Shown: positions 54,781-63,512, counted from the stretch's first letter. The stretch is DNA of 64,000 nucleotides from Pseudaquidulcibacter sp041917055 (GCA_041917055.1 JAYRYJ010000009.1:1-64000), one strand, 5' to 3'. Numbers and translations: made by a program. Notes: generated by a model not told the origin, from the sequence alone.

Positions 54781-55468
54781 TAAATGCCTAATAATCCGCA
54801 CAATGCCATTGGCGCAACAAACCGCGCTTGCGGTTGCGGATTTAGGTTTTGAACCCATTGTTTTGCCTGCTGCAATTTTGAAACCGACAGAAAACCAAAT
54901 TAGTGCCGAAAATATTCAGGCATTTTTGGTCACGAGTCCCAATGCACCAGTTTTGGCAAAAATCTTGCCCGAAATGTATTCTATACCCGTTTATGCGGTC
55001 GGCGATAGGACTGCAAAGGCCTGTGAAGATTTGGGTTTCATGAATGTGATTTCAGCGGGTGGTGACGCATCCGCATTGGCAGTTTTGGTCGCTGATAGAT
55101 TATCGCCGAAAAACGGCGCACTTTTGCATTTGCGGGGCAATGAAGTAGCAGGCGACGTAAAAGGGCTTTTAGAGGCATGCGGCTTTAAGGTGCAAAGTAT
55201 CACCGTCTATGAGACGATCGAAAACCCAAAATTCAAACGTGAATTACCCGAAATTTTATTGCAAAACCAAGGAATAATATTATTCCATTCACCAAAAGGC
55301 GCATTAAGATTCTTGGAATCATTTAATAAAGCAGAATTGAAAAACTGGGCCGCCATCGCAATTTCAAAAGCGGCGGCAATTCCGATTGAAAATTTAGGTT
55401 TCAAAGAAACAAAAATTGCGAAAATGCCTAATGAAGATTCACTTCTTGCCGCAATTGCGCCAAAATAA
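54773..55468 (+). CDS. hemD: Uroporphyrinogen-III synthase
   Basis: Enzyme that closes hydroxymethylbilane into uroporphyrinogen III. Two alternating alpha/beta domains are visible with weakly conserved family motifs: AFLVTSPNAP (about residues 50-59), YAVGDRTAKACEDLG (about 75-89) and GIILFHSPKGALRFLE (about 168-183). Length (231) is normal. Family members vary greatly in sequence, so position after hemC with an 8-base overlap adds much of the confidence. The DUF4153 gene follows after 28 bases. Confidence 0.9.
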   Translation: MPDKCLIIRTMPLAQQTALAVADLGFEPIVLPAAILKPTENQISAENIQAFLVTSPNAPVLAKILPEMYSIPVYAVGDRTAKACEDLGFMNVISAGGDASALAVLVADRLSPKNGALLHLRGNEVAGDVKGLLEACGFKVQSITVYETIENPKFKRELPEILLQNQGIILFHSPKGALRFLESFNKAELKNWAAIAISKAAAIPIENLGFKETKIAKMPNEDSLLAAIAPK

Positions 55469-55496
55469 CAGAACATAGAAGGGTAAAGGAAATAAA

Positions 55497-57242
55497 ATGC
55501 AAAACACAGTATTTTCACCCAAACAAGCGTTTTTCCTGAGATTGGCGGTCGGTATCGGCTTTGGCTTGATTCTGGGTTATTTATTCGAAACCATGCCGAA
55601 AGACGGGGGGCGCGATGCCCCTGAAGTATGGCGTGAAAATATTATGGCGATTTTCGGCCTTACCGCCTTTGTGTTTTGGGCGGGGCTTGGGGTTATGCGC
55701 CGTTTTAGCCTTTTGATTTGGGGCGCGCTTGCCGCCGCAATTGTATTATTCATGGCTAATCACGGCAATGTGAATAATGCTGATAATGGCGCAATTGCGA
55801 CGCCCAATATGGTTTGGATTGTCCCATTTTTGTTTATTGCCCATGAATTGGTTTCAAGTGCCGATTTAGCGCGAAAACCGATTGCACCATACGAAACCTA
55901 TTTTGAGGAGGCCTGGAAACGCGGCGTTCAATTGCAAATCTCTTTGATTTTTACCGGCGTATTTTGGCTGATTATGGTTTTGGGAGCAAAACTTTTGGAA
56001 ATAATCGGCTTTAAATGGCTCGGCGATTTGATTGAAGAACCCTGGTTCTGGTGGCCCGCTTCGGGCGCTGCTATGGCAATTGCGGTGCATTTGGGCGATG
56101 TGCAACCAAAATTATTGGCAAATTTCCGCAATTTGGTTTTGTCGATTTTCTCTTGGCTATTGATTATTATCGTGCTTATCGGCGGTATTTTTGCGGTTTC
56201 ATTATTATTCACCGGCCTAAAGCCCTTGTGGGACACAAAGGCGGCGACCGCAAGCCTTTTGGCGGCGTGCATGTTTTTGGTGCTTTTGATTAATGCGACT
56301 TATCAGAATGGCGAAAATGCGATTAATCCGGTTTTGAAAATAGCGGTGCGTATCGGCACTGTCGAAACGGCGGTTTTTGCCTTAATCGCTGCCTATTCAC
56401 TATGGCTTAGAATTGATCAATATGGTTTCACGACTGAACGTGTTTTTGCGACTGTCGGCGTAATTATCGCCTGTTCATACGGCATTTCGTATTCAATTGC
56501 GAATTTTATGCCGCTCAAATCTATTGATTTTATGCCGAATATTAAGACCACAAATATTGGCTTGGCATTTTTGAAAGTTGCGGTTTTCTTTTGTATTTTA
56601 ACGCCAATTGCAGACCCCGAAAAACTTAGCGTTAATTCACAAATCAATCATTTACTGGCCGGTAAAACCGAAATCGCTAAATTTGATTGGAATTATTTGC
56701 GCTTTCAATCCGGTAAATATGGCGTCAAAGGTTTGGAAAAATTAAAAACCGATAAGAATGCCGAAATCGCCAAAAAGGCCAATGAATGGGCCGCGATGCA
56801 GGAAAGAAAATGGGATAATCAGCCTTTTGTGAATGATAAATCCGAAGCTTCACCGCGCACTGATGCGTTTGTTATGGTTCCGGAATCTAAACCATTGCCG
56901 GAAGAATTTATCAAAGGCAAATTCATCGCATATGTGCCGGGTATGTTTGGGTGTTTAGATGCGAAATCCAAAGAAAAATGCTATGCCAAAGTCTTGGATA
57001 TTAATAATGACGGCAAAGACGAAATTCTATTTGCTGCAGGTTGGAATCTTTCGTTTTTTAGGAATACGGACAAGGGTTGGGTATTTGTAAGTTCCGTTGC
57101 CACAATGAACAATTCCCAAGAATTGGCATTTAAAAACGGAGAGATTAAGACAATAATTCCCGAATGGCTCGATCTCGAAATTGGCGGGGAGCGACAAAAG
57201 CTGAATGTTTGGGATGTCACATCTAAGGATGGCAATAAATAG
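55497..57242 (+). CDS. DUF4153 membrane protein with FG-GAP-like C-terminal region
   Basis: A 581-residue protein. Ten to twelve hydrophobic segments fill residues 12-385 and match DUF4153, a family of inner-membrane proteins without known function. The remaining about 190 residues are soluble and probably periplasmic; VLDINNDGKDEILFAAGWN (about 497-515) has the DxNxDGxxE calcium-loop pattern of FG-GAP repeats. This tail is not typical for the family. The gene follows hemCD and may be in that operon. AAGGAAAT precedes the ATG. Confidence 0.8.
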   Translation: MQNTVFSPKQAFFLRLAVGIGFGLILGYLFETMPKDGGRDAPEVWRENIMAIFGLTAFVFWAGLGVMRRFSLLIWGALAAAIVLFMANHGNVNNADNGAIATPNMVWIVPFLFIAHELVSSADLARKPIAPYETYFEEAWKRGVQLQISLIFTGVFWLIMVLGAKLLEIIGFKWLGDLIEEPWFWWPASGAAMAIAVHLGDVQPKLLANFRNLVLSIFSWLLIIIVLIGGIFAVSLLFTGLKPLWDTKAATASLLAACMFLVLLINATYQNGENAINPVLKIAVRIGTVETAVFALIAAYSLWLRIDQYGFTTERVFATVGVIIACSYGISYSIANFMPLKSIDFMPNIKTTNIGLAFLKVAVFFCILTPIADPEKLSVNSQINHLLAGKTEIAKFDWNYLRFQSGKYGVKGLEKLKTDKNAEIAKKANEWAAMQERKWDNQPFVNDKSEASPRTDAFVMVPESKPLPEEFIKGKFIAYVPGMFGCLDAKSKEKCYAKVLDINNDGKDEILFAAGWNLSFFRNTDKGWVFVSSVATMNNSQELAFKNGEIKTIIPEWLDLEIGGERQKLNVWDVTSKDGNK

Positions 57243-57327
57243 GCATTTTATGCTCAATTTTTGTGACTTCTTTTTTTAGCGGGATTTCACAAGAAAAAAT
57301 ATTGACGATTTTTGAAAAACGACTTAC

Positions 57328-57353
57328 CCCTGATTAACCTTAAAATCAGGGAG
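57328..57353 (+). promoter_or_regulatory. Hairpin covering the ribosome site of the first collar-like gene
   Basis: CCCTGATT (57328-57335) pairs perfectly with AATCAGGG (57344-57351) around an 8-base loop. The right arm includes GGG of the GGGAG ribosome site (57349-57353), six bases before the ATG at 57359. In the mRNA this stem would hide the site. It may be a translational switch (temperature, protein or small RNA), or only a 5' stabilising stem. Confidence 0.5.
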
Positions 57354-57358
57354 TAATA

Positions 57359-57763
57359 ATGAGAAAATCAACTTTAATAATTGCGGGGGCAATCCTCGCA
57401 AGCTGCTGTGGCGCATCCATGAGTGCGCAAGCGCAAGAAACGCCAAAACTGGGTCAAATTGTCTATTTTTTGACGGAGTATTGTCCTGCGAATTACGTTC
57501 TAGCCTTTGGTCAAATAGTGCCAAATACTGGCGAATACTCGGCGCTCGCAGCAATGATGGGCGTTCCTGCTGGCCAAACATCCTTTCGTTTGCCAAAACT
57601 TTATGAGGGTGGTTTGGTTGTTGGCGCAAAGGACAATAATAACTTTGTAGGTGGGCCACCGGACTATGGAATAATTGTTAATAATAGCGTTGCGCAAGCG
57701 AAACTTCAGGAAAAAATCAGTCTGTTGCCATGTATCGCGACGCACGGCGAATTCTATCAATAG
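57359..57763 (+). CDS. Secreted tail-collar-like protein 1
   Basis: A 134-residue exported protein. A signal peptide ends near AQAQE (about residue 26). The mature part follows the phage tail collar/microcystin-dependent-protein pattern: LGQIVYFLTEYCPANYVLAFGQ (about 31-52), a short YSALAAMMG helix and TSFRLPKLYEGGLVVGA. It has Cys42 and a second Cys in LLPCIA near the end, which may form a disulphide. It is the first of three tandem paralogues. The start codon follows a hairpin that covers its ribosome site. Confidence 0.8.
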   Translation: MRKSTLIIAGAILASCCGASMSAQAQETPKLGQIVYFLTEYCPANYVLAFGQIVPNTGEYSALAAMMGVPAGQTSFRLPKLYEGGLVVGAKDNNNFVGGPPDYGIIVNNSVAQAKLQEKISLLPCIATHGEFYQ

Positions 57764-57775
57764 AAGGAGGGGAAG

Positions 57776-58192
57776 ATGAATAAGAAAATATTAGCCCTAG
57801 CTGCAATTTCCGTCTTATCAAGTTTAGGTGTCCCGCAAATTGCTTCTGCTCAGTCGATTTCGCCTTATATTGGACAGGTCATACTAATGGCTACCGATTT
57901 TTGTCCAGCTGGTTGGGTAGCGCTAGACGGTCGCGCGATTAATTTAGACGGTAACGAAGTTCTATTCTCTGTTGCAGGACATACTATTTCTGATGCGGAT
58001 GCTGCGAAAGTACATGAAGAGCAAACCTTCAAACTACCCTCGACAGTTGGCAAATTAATTGTAGGCAGCGGCGCCAAGCCCGGTGTCACCGAACCAGAAA
58101 TAAATGTTAAGGAAGGCACTACGAAAGTGCCCTCAACATATGCTTTAACTTTATGTGTCGCAACAAGCGGTGCTTATCCTAACAGACCTTAG
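57776..58192 (+). CDS. Secreted tail-collar-like protein 2
   Basis: A 138-residue paralogue of the preceding protein, starting 12 bases after its stop behind AAGGAGG. A signal peptide ends near ASAQS (about residue 26). The collar motif is clearest here: YIGQVILMATDFCPAGWVALDGRAI (about 31-55) and TFKLPSTVGKLIVGSG. Cys43 and the Cys of LTLCVA occupy the same places as in its neighbours. A short Gly-Thr-rich loop lies between. Confidence 0.82.
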   Translation: MNKKILALAAISVLSSLGVPQIASAQSISPYIGQVILMATDFCPAGWVALDGRAINLDGNEVLFSVAGHTISDADAAKVHEEQTFKLPSTVGKLIVGSGAKPGVTEPEINVKEGTTKVPSTYALTLCVATSGAYPNRP

Positions 58193-58203
58193 TGGGGATT
58201 AAT

Positions 58204-58629
58204 ATGAAAATCAAAACTATGATTTTAGTTGCAGCCGCTGCTTCTTCATTTGGGGCAAGTGCTTTTGCGCAAAGCGGAGACGAACCTTTTGTGGGGCAAG
58301 TAATTTTTACAGCCGCCAAGTCATGCCCCCCTTTATTCTTACCTGCAGATGGACGAACCCTGCCCTTATCAGGAAATGTGGCCTTGGCCTTAGCTATAGG
58401 AGGTGAGGGCGCTACAACTCTAACTCTTCCTGATCTTCGTGATGTCGCTATTGTCGGTGCTGGTCACTTTGAAAGCGCAACCGCACCACGTGACGTTGCT
58501 GTTGGCTCAAATACGTCAGAAAAAACTGTTGATTCAAATTATCCAGCAAACAAAAAATATGCAACTTCGGTGGTAAAGTTACTCCCCTGCATTGCATACT
58601 TTGGAACCCTTCCAAGGCGCGAGTATTAA
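58204..58629 (+). CDS. Secreted tail-collar-like protein 3
   Basis: A 141-residue paralogue, starting 11 bases after the second gene, behind GGGGATTA. A signal peptide ends near AFAQS (about residue 23). The pattern FVGQVIFTAAKSCPPLFLPADGRTL (about 29-53) and TTLTLPDLRDVAIVGAGH repeats that of the other two. Cys41 and the Cys of LLPCIA are kept. The end has extra basic residues (PRREY). A bidirectional terminator follows the stop. Confidence 0.8.
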   Translation: MKIKTMILVAAAASSFGASAFAQSGDEPFVGQVIFTAAKSCPPLFLPADGRTLPLSGNVALALAIGGEGATTLTLPDLRDVAIVGAGHFESATAPRDVAVGSNTSEKTVDSNYPANKKYATSVVKLLPCIAYFGTLPRREY

Positions 58630-58648
58630 GTCAAAGTCTAACAGAAAG

Positions 58649-58680
58649 CCCGCGCATTTAACCAATGCGCGGGTTTTCAC
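58649..58680. terminator. Bidirectional terminator
   Basis: CCCGCGCATT (58649-58658) and AATGCGCGGG (58664-58673) form a GC-rich stem with a 5-base loop, followed by TTTT on the plus strand; AAA before the stem gives TTT on the other strand. It separates the collar-like operon from the convergent outer-membrane protein gene. Confidence 0.85.
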
Positions 58681-58697
58681 AATCTTAGTAATCTTAA

Positions 58698-59297
58698 TTA
58701 AAACTTGGTCGCTAGCGAAATCGCATAGGATTTCAAATTCAAATCATCGACATTTATATTCTCATAATCGCCGCGAATTGAAAGCTTGTCATTTAGTTTA
58801 TATTCAATGCCGAGGCCGCCTGCGAAACCATTGTCATTGGTTTTTTCACTCATTTTGATAATGCTGCTGACGTTTGACTGGTCCCAGGTCGTTTCATAGG
58901 ACACAGTGCCCCAGCCAAGGCGCAAAGAGCCGATCCATTTGTCATTAAATGGAATTTTTGCCACGCCCCAAAGAGTTGCACCAGCGGATTCTTTCATAAC
59001 CAAATTGTCGGCAAAAGGCGCAAAAACTTCGCGATGCTCATATTCGCTAAGGCCGGTATAGGCTTCTAATTCGATGGCAAAATTATCATTGATGGATGTA
59101 CCAATTCGACCAGTCAAAAGTGAAATATTGGGGTCAAAATCACTAACACCTTCATAATCAAGGCCAAAAGTCCGTTTGGCAACGCCGACACCAACATAGA
59201 CATCTTTGAATGTTTTTTTGGCTTCTTCGGCATAAGATATGGTGGAAGAAACAAGGAATAGACCCGCTAAACCTAATGCGATTTTCGAAATTTTCAT
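58698..59297 (-). CDS. Outer-membrane beta-barrel protein
   Basis: A 199-residue exported protein. The signal peptide ends near SYAEE (about residue 24). The mature part has alternating strands typical of an eight-strand OmpA/OmpX-like porin-family barrel (DVYVGVGVAKRTFGLDYEG, GSLRLGWGTVSYETTW, LSIRGDYENINVDD) and ends with a terminal Phe (SLATKF), the signal for BAM-dependent insertion. The ATG at 59297 follows AGGAGGGG. Its function (adhesion, stability) cannot be told from sequence. Confidence 0.9.
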   Translation of the reverse strand: MKISKIALGLAGLFLVSSTISYAEEAKKTFKDVYVGVGVAKRTFGLDYEGVSDFDPNISLLTGRIGTSINDNFAIELEAYTGLSEYEHREVFAPFADNLVMKESAGATLWGVAKIPFNDKWIGSLRLGWGTVSYETTWDQSNVSSIIKMSEKTNDNGFAGGLGIEYKLNDKLSIRGDYENINVDDLNLKSYAISLATKF

Positions 59298-59432
59298 TGA
59301 TAAACCCCTCCTAAAAGGTGGGGAGTGAATAATTTTAAATTGTGTCTGAAACAAGACGGTATGGCAGAAATTACAGTATTTTCTACCTTACCTAGTGGTA
59401 ATCGGAAGGGGATATAGTTCAGAACATAAAAA

Positions 59433-59675
59433 TTAAACTTTGAGGCAATCCTTGTTGAAAACCCGCTTAAGGCTTGCAGGATATTTCGAAAGTTTTTCCA
59501 TCGCGCGTGACGGACGTGAAACCAATTCGCCACCGCAATTCGGGCATTTGAAGCCGAGGCGATTTTCGGCGCAATTTTCACAAAAAGTGCATTCAAACGA
59601 GCAAATAAATGCGCCCGTTTCATAGGGCGCAAGATCCACGTCGCAACATTCACAATTCGGGCGCATTTCAAGCAT
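59433..59675 (-). CDS. DUF1272 zinc-binding protein
   Basis: An 80-residue protein of the DUF1272 family, found widely in proteobacteria and of unknown role. Nine Cys (residues 8, 10, 11, 25, 29, 32, 35, 44 and 47) form a treble-clef-like cluster, with MRPNCECCDVDL at the N-terminus and CPNCGGEL after it. The C-terminal third is basic. The metY gene precedes it on the same strand, with 37 bases between. Confidence 0.9.
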   Translation of the reverse strand: MLEMRPNCECCDVDLAPYETGAFICSFECTFCENCAENRLGFKCPNCGGELVSRPSRAMEKLSKYPASLKRVFNKDCLKV

Positions 59676-59712
59676 CGCCTAAAATAGCGCCCAAATTGCC
59701 GCGCGGCAAGGT

Positions 59713-60987
59713 CTATATCGCCGCCAATGCCTGTTCCAAATCGGCAATTAAATCCGCTGCGTCTTCGATACCCACTGAAAGTCTCACGATCTCGGGGCCT
59801 GCACCTGCCAATGATTTTTGTTCATCGGTCAATTGGCGGTGGGTGGTTGAAGCCGGGTGAATTACCAAAGAACGCGTGTCACCGACATTTGCCAAATGTG
59901 AAAATAATTTCAAATTCTTGACCAAGGCAATGCCCGCTTCATACCCATTTTTAAGCCCAAAAGTAAAAACTGCACCAAAGCCATTATTTGAATATTTTGA
60001 GGCCAAAGCGTGATTTGAAGAACTTTCAAGACCGGAATAATTAACCTTGGAAACCGCTGCATGGCCTTCCAAATATTTCGCGACTTTTAGGGCGTTTTCA
60101 GAATGTTGCTTGATGCGCAAGGCCAAAGTCTCAATCCCTGTCAAAAGCAAAAACGCGTTAAATGGCGATAGGCATGGGCCAAGATCGCGGAGGCCCAAGA
60201 CACGTGCCGCAATCGCGAATGAAATATTGCCAAATGTATTGCCAATATTAAGCCCGGCATATTCCGGCCTGTCTGCGCTCAATAATGGATAGCGCGCATC
60301 ACCGGCCCATTTGAAATTGCCGCCATCAACAATAATGCCGCCCAAAGAATTGCCGTGACCGCCCAAAAACTTGGTGGCAGAGTGAATGACTATATTTGCG
60401 CCATGTTCAAATGGGCGCACCAAATATGGCGTCGCCAAAGTATTATCGACAATCAATGGCAAATTGTGCTTTTTTGCAATCGCGGCGATTGCGGCAATAT
60501 CAATAAATTCACCCGCAGGGTTTGCAATCGATTCAATAAAAATCGCTTTGGTCTTTGGCGTGATTGCGTCCTCAAACGATTGGACATTATCAGTATCGGC
60601 CCAAACAACATTCCAACCAAATGATTTATAGGAATTATTGAATTGATTGATTGAGCCACCATAAAGTTTCTTGGCGGCAATGAATTCATCACCCGGTTGC
60701 AGTAAAGTGTGAAAAACTAGGAATTCGGCGGCGTGACCCGATGCAACTGCCAAAGCTGCCGTTCCACCTTCCAATGCTGCGACTTTGCCTTCCAAAGCGC
60801 CATTGGTTGGATTGGTAATGCGGGAATAAATATTGCCAAATGCTTGAAGACCGAAAAGCGATGCCGCATGGTCAACATCTTCAAAAACAAAGCTCGCAGA
60901 TTGATAAATCGGCGTAATGCGTGCGCCGGTAGCTTTATCGGGTTCGGTTCCGGCATGAACGGCGAGGGTGGCAATATTTTGGGTCAT
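59713..60987 (-). CDS. metY: O-acetylhomoserine aminocarboxypropyltransferase
   Basis: PLP enzyme that makes homocysteine (or methionine) from O-acetylhomoserine and sulphide (or methanethiol). NIYSRITNPTNGALEGKVAALEGG (about residues 53-76), PLIVDNTLATPYLVRPFEHGA with the PLP-contacting Asp, and HSATKFLGGHGNSLGG with the PLP Lys are diagnostic of the Cys/Met-metabolism family; the 424-residue length identifies MetY and not MetB/MetZ. AGGAATT precedes the ATG. The sequence GGAATTAAAA occurs twice in the leader. No riboswitch can be recognised in the about 95-base leader. Confidence 0.95.
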   Translation of the reverse strand: MTQNIATLAVHAGTEPDKATGARITPIYQSASFVFEDVDHAASLFGLQAFGNIYSRITNPTNGALEGKVAALEGGTAALAVASGHAAEFLVFHTLLQPGDEFIAAKKLYGGSINQFNNSYKSFGWNVVWADTDNVQSFEDAITPKTKAIFIESIANPAGEFIDIAAIAAIAKKHNLPLIVDNTLATPYLVRPFEHGANIVIHSATKFLGGHGNSLGGIIVDGGNFKWAGDARYPLLSADRPEYAGLNIGNTFGNISFAIAARVLGLRDLGPCLSPFNAFLLLTGIETLALRIKQHSENALKVAKYLEGHAAVSKVNYSGLESSSNHALASKYSNNGFGAVFTFGLKNGYEAGIALVKNLKLFSHLANVGDTRSLVIHPASTTHRQLTDEQKSLAGAGPEIVRLSVGIEDAADLIADLEQALAAI

Positions 60988-61081
60988 TTTAATTCCTTTT
61001 CATAGACATGCCCTTTTAATTCCCTTTTTTTCATGTCACAAACCTAAAAATCAAAAAATTATTTCAAACTTTCGGGTCAAA

Positions 61082-61594
61082 ATGGAAATTTATGCGGCAT
61101 TCATTCGCGCCATTAATGTCGGCGGCACGGGAAAAATCGCAAAAGTCGAATTATTGGAAATTTGTGACCAATGTGGGTTTACCAATGCCAAAGCCTATAT
61201 TCAAAGCGGAAATTTGATTTTCCAATCAAATTTGACCCCAAGCGAAATTAAAGAAAAAATTGAAACCTTATTGTGCAAGCGGTTTGGGAAAAAGCATGAA
61301 ACTTATGTTCGAAATATTGCCGATTTGGAAAATATTATAAGGCGCAATCCATTCCCAAATTGCGCACCAAATCGGGTTTTGGTCAGTTTTCATGATGCCG
61401 CAATAGAGGATATTGCAGTCGGAATAAAAAACCAAAAAGCCGAAGAAATTAGATCAATCGGGTGCGAGACCTTCATACATTATGGCGAAGGAATGGGCAG
61501 TTCTAAATTAATAATCCCCGCCCTAAAACAATCCACCGCCAGAAATATAAACACAATCGAAAAAGTCTTGGAAATCGCAAAAGCCATGTTATAG
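61082..61594 (+). CDS. DUF1697 family protein
   Basis: A 170-residue soluble protein of the DUF1697 family, function unknown. MEIYAAFIRAINVGGTGKIAK at the N-terminus, YIQSGNLIFQSN (about residues 39-50) and NPFPNCAPNRVLVSF follow the family pattern. The C-terminal HYGEGMGSSKL and TARNINTIEKVLE are also conserved. The ATG at 61082 is used; an upstream frame to 60968 reads through the metY promoter. The amidohydrolase gene follows after 7 bases. Confidence 0.9.
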   Translation: MEIYAAFIRAINVGGTGKIAKVELLEICDQCGFTNAKAYIQSGNLIFQSNLTPSEIKEKIETLLCKRFGKKHETYVRNIADLENIIRRNPFPNCAPNRVLVSFHDAAIEDIAVGIKNQKAEEIRSIGCETFIHYGEGMGSSKLIIPALKQSTARNINTIEKVLEIAKAML

Positions 61595-61601
61595 GTTTGA
61601 T

Positions 61602-63383
61602 ATGAAACCGAATTTCCCAATTATTTTGTTCGCCGCATTATTTGCAACCTCAAATCCCGCCATCGCAAAGCCTAAGACGGAATTTGCGGATACCATTTAT
61701 ATTAATGGCAAGATTTATACCTCCGCTGATAGTGAGACGGTTTCTGCTTTTGCGATTAAGGATGGGAAGTTTCTTTATGTCGGTGACAATGCGGGTGCGC
61801 AGAAATTAAAGGGCAAGACCACGACGGAAATTGATATGAAGGGCAATTTTGCAATGCCCGGCATTATTGATGGCCATATGCACCCGCAATCGGCGGGCCT
61901 AAAAATGCGCATGTGTAGCCTTAATTATGAGGCTTTGACCATGCCGCAAATGCTTGAAAGAATTCAAGCCTGTTTGGATAAGGAAAAAGACAAAAAACCG
62001 AATGATTGGTTGGTGGTTATAAATTGGTTTGAACAGGGAATGTTGCCTTCGGGCTTTTCACCAAATTATAAAGACCTCGAAGGTTTGAAAACCGACCGTC
62101 CTGTCTATGTCAAGAATTCATTTGGTCATGCCGCAATTCTCAATAAAAAAGGCATGGATTTGGTTGATTTGCAAAACCAAAAAGACCGCGCCGGTGGTAT
62201 AATTGTTAAGGACAAAGAGGGAAAGGTCACGGGCCGATTAGAAGATGCCGCGCGCGACATTGTAAGTGAAAAACTCCCAAAACCTGATGAGGCCGAAAAC
62301 CTCGCTGCCGCGAGCGACGCGATTGCTGCAATGAATGCGCAAGGCATAACCACAATTCTCGATGCCTATACCGATATTGAAACCATGGCGTCTTATAAAG
62401 CCATAAAAGACCAAGGTAAATTGACATTGCGCCCGCATTTTGCGGTTTTGATAGACCCGGATTTGCAGCCAGATAATCAAAAAGCCATTGATGATTTATT
62501 GATGCAGCGCAAGCAATTCAATGAGGAGGACAAAAATACGGATGCGGTCTTAAAAGTCCATACCGCCAAAATGTTCCTTGATGGTGTCATTCCAACACCG
62601 TCTTTGACGGGTTTTATGCACGAGCCGTATTTCGAAAATTTTGGCACAAAGGAAAAACCGGAATGGTTGCCCGGCACTTCAACCGGCGTAAAGCCTTATA
62701 TAGATTTGCCGAAATTGACCGATTTAATGGTCAAATTGTCGGATGCCGGCATTGATACACATATTCATGCCGATGGCGATGGCGCGGTTAAATTGGCACT
62801 CGATGCGCATGAGGCCATGAAAAAACAAAGACCGGATTCAAAAGTCAAAACTGCAATTGCCCACGCCGAATTGGTCGATCCTGATGATTTTGCACGCTTT
62901 GGCAAATTGGGTGTCTATCCGGTTTTATCATTTCAATGGGGAAAGCCCGCGGCAGATACTATTGACGGCGCCAAAGACGTTTTAGGGCCTTATCGCCACG
63001 CCATTATTGAACCACAAGGTCTTTTGAAACTTTATGGCGCGGATATTGTTTTTGGTTCCGATTGGCCGGTTGACCCATTAGATGAGTTTTTGGCTTTGCA
63101 AGTGGCATTAACGCGCCGCGCAATGGGTGAAGACGCCAAAAAATTCCCAGGGCGTTTGGGTATTGATCCCGGCCTTGATATCAGAACGGCGATAAATGCC
63201 ATGACCATAAATGGCGCGACTGCGCTTGGCGAACAAACCAAAATCGGCTCAATTGAAAAAGGCAAATTCGCCGATTTTATTGTTTTAGACAAAAATCTTC
63301 TGACCGCAAACCCCGAAACCATTTCCCAAACCAAAGTCCTTTGGACAGTATTGGCGGGAAAGATTGTTTATCAGAAAAAGTAA
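61602..63383 (+). CDS. Exported YtcJ-like amidohydrolase
   Basis: A 593-residue metal-dependent hydrolase of the amidohydrolase superfamily (YtcJ/Amidohydro_3 group). A signal peptide ends near AIAKP (about residue 22). The N-terminal beta domain contains YINGKIYTSADS; GIIDGHMHPQ holds the HxH pair, HIHADGDGAV and AIAHAELVDPDD further ligands and GSDWPVDPLDE the catalytic Asp. The C-terminus GSIEKGKFADFIVLDKN completes the beta domain. Such enzymes act on N-substituted amides; the substrate here is unknown. Confidence 0.92.
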   Translation: MKPNFPIILFAALFATSNPAIAKPKTEFADTIYINGKIYTSADSETVSAFAIKDGKFLYVGDNAGAQKLKGKTTTEIDMKGNFAMPGIIDGHMHPQSAGLKMRMCSLNYEALTMPQMLERIQACLDKEKDKKPNDWLVVINWFEQGMLPSGFSPNYKDLEGLKTDRPVYVKNSFGHAAILNKKGMDLVDLQNQKDRAGGIIVKDKEGKVTGRLEDAARDIVSEKLPKPDEAENLAAASDAIAAMNAQGITTILDAYTDIETMASYKAIKDQGKLTLRPHFAVLIDPDLQPDNQKAIDDLLMQRKQFNEEDKNTDAVLKVHTAKMFLDGVIPTPSLTGFMHEPYFENFGTKEKPEWLPGTSTGVKPYIDLPKLTDLMVKLSDAGIDTHIHADGDGAVKLALDAHEAMKKQRPDSKVKTAIAHAELVDPDDFARFGKLGVYPVLSFQWGKPAADTIDGAKDVLGPYRHAIIEPQGLLKLYGADIVFGSDWPVDPLDEFLALQVALTRRAMGEDAKKFPGRLGIDPGLDIRTAINAMTINGATALGEQTKIGSIEKGKFADFIVLDKNLLTANPETISQTKVLWTVLAGKIVYQKK

Positions 63384-63464
63384 TCATTTGAAAAATGACC
63401 ATTCGAACTCTTGGCGCGGCAAATCTCAAAATCTGCGACCAAGTTTACAATATGTTACACTGAT

Positions 63465-63512
63465 AATTATCATTAAAAGCAATTATCTTTAGGAACAATT
63501 ATCAACAAAAAC
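63465..63512. repeat. Three 16-base iteron-like direct repeats
   Basis: AATTATC occurs at 63465, 63481 and 63497, exactly 16 bases apart; the other nine bases are A/T-rich and partly conserved (ending AGC, AAC and AAC). The first unit overlaps the TGATAATTATCA palindrome. The third contains TTATCAACA, one base from a DnaA box. Confidence 0.6.

Noticed and set aside
59294..59671. Frame overlapping the DUF1272 gene on the same strand
   Set aside because: It is the DUF1272 sequence read in another frame; the DUF1272 frame has nine ordered Cys.
60988..61081. SAM riboswitch before metY
   Set aside because: The leader is short and I cannot find the conserved SAM-II or SAM-I core; only a repeated ribosome site is seen.
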